A stretch of 64,000 bases of DNA, taken from the NCBI RefSeq assembly GCF_014805685.1, contig NC_060906.1, forward strand, positions 3,726,194-3,790,193, given 5' to 3'. The DNA comes from Silurus meridionalis (Eukaryota > Chordata > Actinopteri > Siluriformes > Siluridae). This document shows, in pieces, positions 63,581-64,000 of this stretch. The notes beneath the pieces were generated by a model that saw only the letters and a list, made by a program, of their open reading frames with translations, was not told where the DNA came from and made no database searches. The position numbers and the translations under genes are program-made. Positions within the stretch are counted from its first letter, which is position 1. The number at the start of each line of letters is the position of its first letter.

Positions 63581-64000
63581 GTGGGGCCCTGGTTCGCCCC
63601 TGGTTCGCCCCCGCCCGGTGTTGTGGAAACACGGTTTGTAGCGGCTGTTCTCTCTACCGAGGTAGTAGAGGCCCCTCTCCACTCCAGAGCTCCCTCCATG
63701 AGGATGTCGTACGCCGCACGATGGCAACTGTTCGCGTCACGGTGTGAGCACCATGCCTTGGACCCAGATGACTGCCCGGTCGGTTCAGTTCTGGTGTTTT
63801 TGCGGTTACAGTACAAGGACGCGTCCTTGGAGGTGGTTGGTGCAGTTGTTCGGCTGCGAGTCCTGGTCCCCGCTCCGATCGCGGTCAGGGCTCGCCCCGC
63901 TGGAGTGTGGCGGCCTCTGCGGCCAGGTACACATGGTGTCACTCCGGGACGTCTGTGACGCTGCGGGTTGGTCCACCCCGCTGGCCTTTGTCAGGTTCTA
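63581..64000 (+). pseudogene. DIRS tyrosine recombinase, 5' and 3' parts only
   Basis: The frame 63581-63958 shows APSMRMSYAARWQLFASRCE, DPDDCPVGSVLVFLRLQY (N-terminal domain). After about 63900 another frame shows VSLRDVCDAAGWSTPLAF and the first two bases of the active-site tyrosine codon at the window end. The central part with the catalytic arginine and the H-x-x-R box is missing, so a large internal deletion is likely. Confidence 0.7.

Larger units (their letters stand above)
60545..64000 (+). mobile_element. Second DIRS element, strongly decayed, cut by the window end
   Basis: It begins at GTTCCCCTTCAGG with a terminal-repeat-like segment to about 60700, then a G+C-rich region. Next come reverse transcriptase (62590-62790), RNase H (63051-63428) and tyrosine recombinase (63660-64000) in DIRS order. 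It is distinct from the element at 36578 in sequence. The 3' repeat and internal complementary region lie outside the window. Confidence 0.75.

Overview
The window looks like a repeat-dense, gene-poor stretch of a teleost fish genome. The evidence is a FISNA-NACHT exon with NLRC3-like leucine-rich-repeat exons (a fish-expanded immune receptor family), fish-type LINEs (L2/Rex1-like, RTE-like, Tx1-like), DIRS retrotransposons, Tc1/mariner remnants and vertebrate-type tRNA-Ser genes. An otophysan fish (catfish or relative) would fit, but the species cannot be fixed from sequence alone. A dense tRNA array beside NLR exons recalls the long arm of zebrafish chromosome 4.

Layout. (1) 128-425 is a LINE remnant. 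431-8149 is a tandem array of a ~191-bp unit carrying a tRNA-Ser gene: 37 full-length copies and one truncated copy, with AGA, TGA and GGA anticodons and, unexpectedly, AGC and TGC. It contains higher-order duplications of 873, 764 and 1122 bp. (2) 8.15-16.7 kb is AT-rich DNA with a minisatellite, a 972-bp TIR element inside a LINE remnant, a stray tRNA-Ser copy, a hAT-like end, a broken ERV1-like pol fragment and palindromes beside trinucleotide repeats. (3) A solo LTR lies at 16715-17411 and an 18-bp minisatellite at 17985-18345. (4) 18.4-44.9 kb appears to be one minus-strand NLR gene. Reading 5' to 3' on the minus strand: a small exon (44820-44863), the FISNA-NACHT exon (42741-44592), a first LRR exon (42152-42322), three tandemly duplicated LRR exons (30846-31019, 30182-30353, 29532-29705) and a further LRR exon (18394-18567). 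Its introns are swollen by a DIRS element (36578-42123), an RTE-like LINE with a perfect 18-bp target duplication (31293-36006) that itself hosts another LINE, a TIR element with a solo LTR inside it (28524-29413), a LINE inside a minisatellite (24251-27535) and a Tx1-like LINE (about 19060-23880). The NACHT exon and one LRR exon each carry an apparent 2-bp deletion, so this copy is probably a pseudogene unless these are assembly errors. (5) 45-53 kb holds minor repeats, a CpG-containing candidate promoter, a solo LTR and a Tc1-like remnant. (6) 53.86-57.54 kb holds a decayed integrase-like gene split by splice-site-flanked introns and cut by later insertions. (7) 58.6-60.5 kb has decayed coding fragments and a gag-like piece. 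(8) 60545-64000 is a second, more decayed DIRS element that runs off the window just at its tyrosine-recombinase active-site region.

No functional operon-like unit is seen. The common thread is host loci (tRNA-Ser array, NLR gene, integrase-derived gene) repeatedly duplicated, pierced by mobile elements and decaying, often by changes of the C-to-T type at former CpG sites. All intactness statements rest on reading the sequence by eye.
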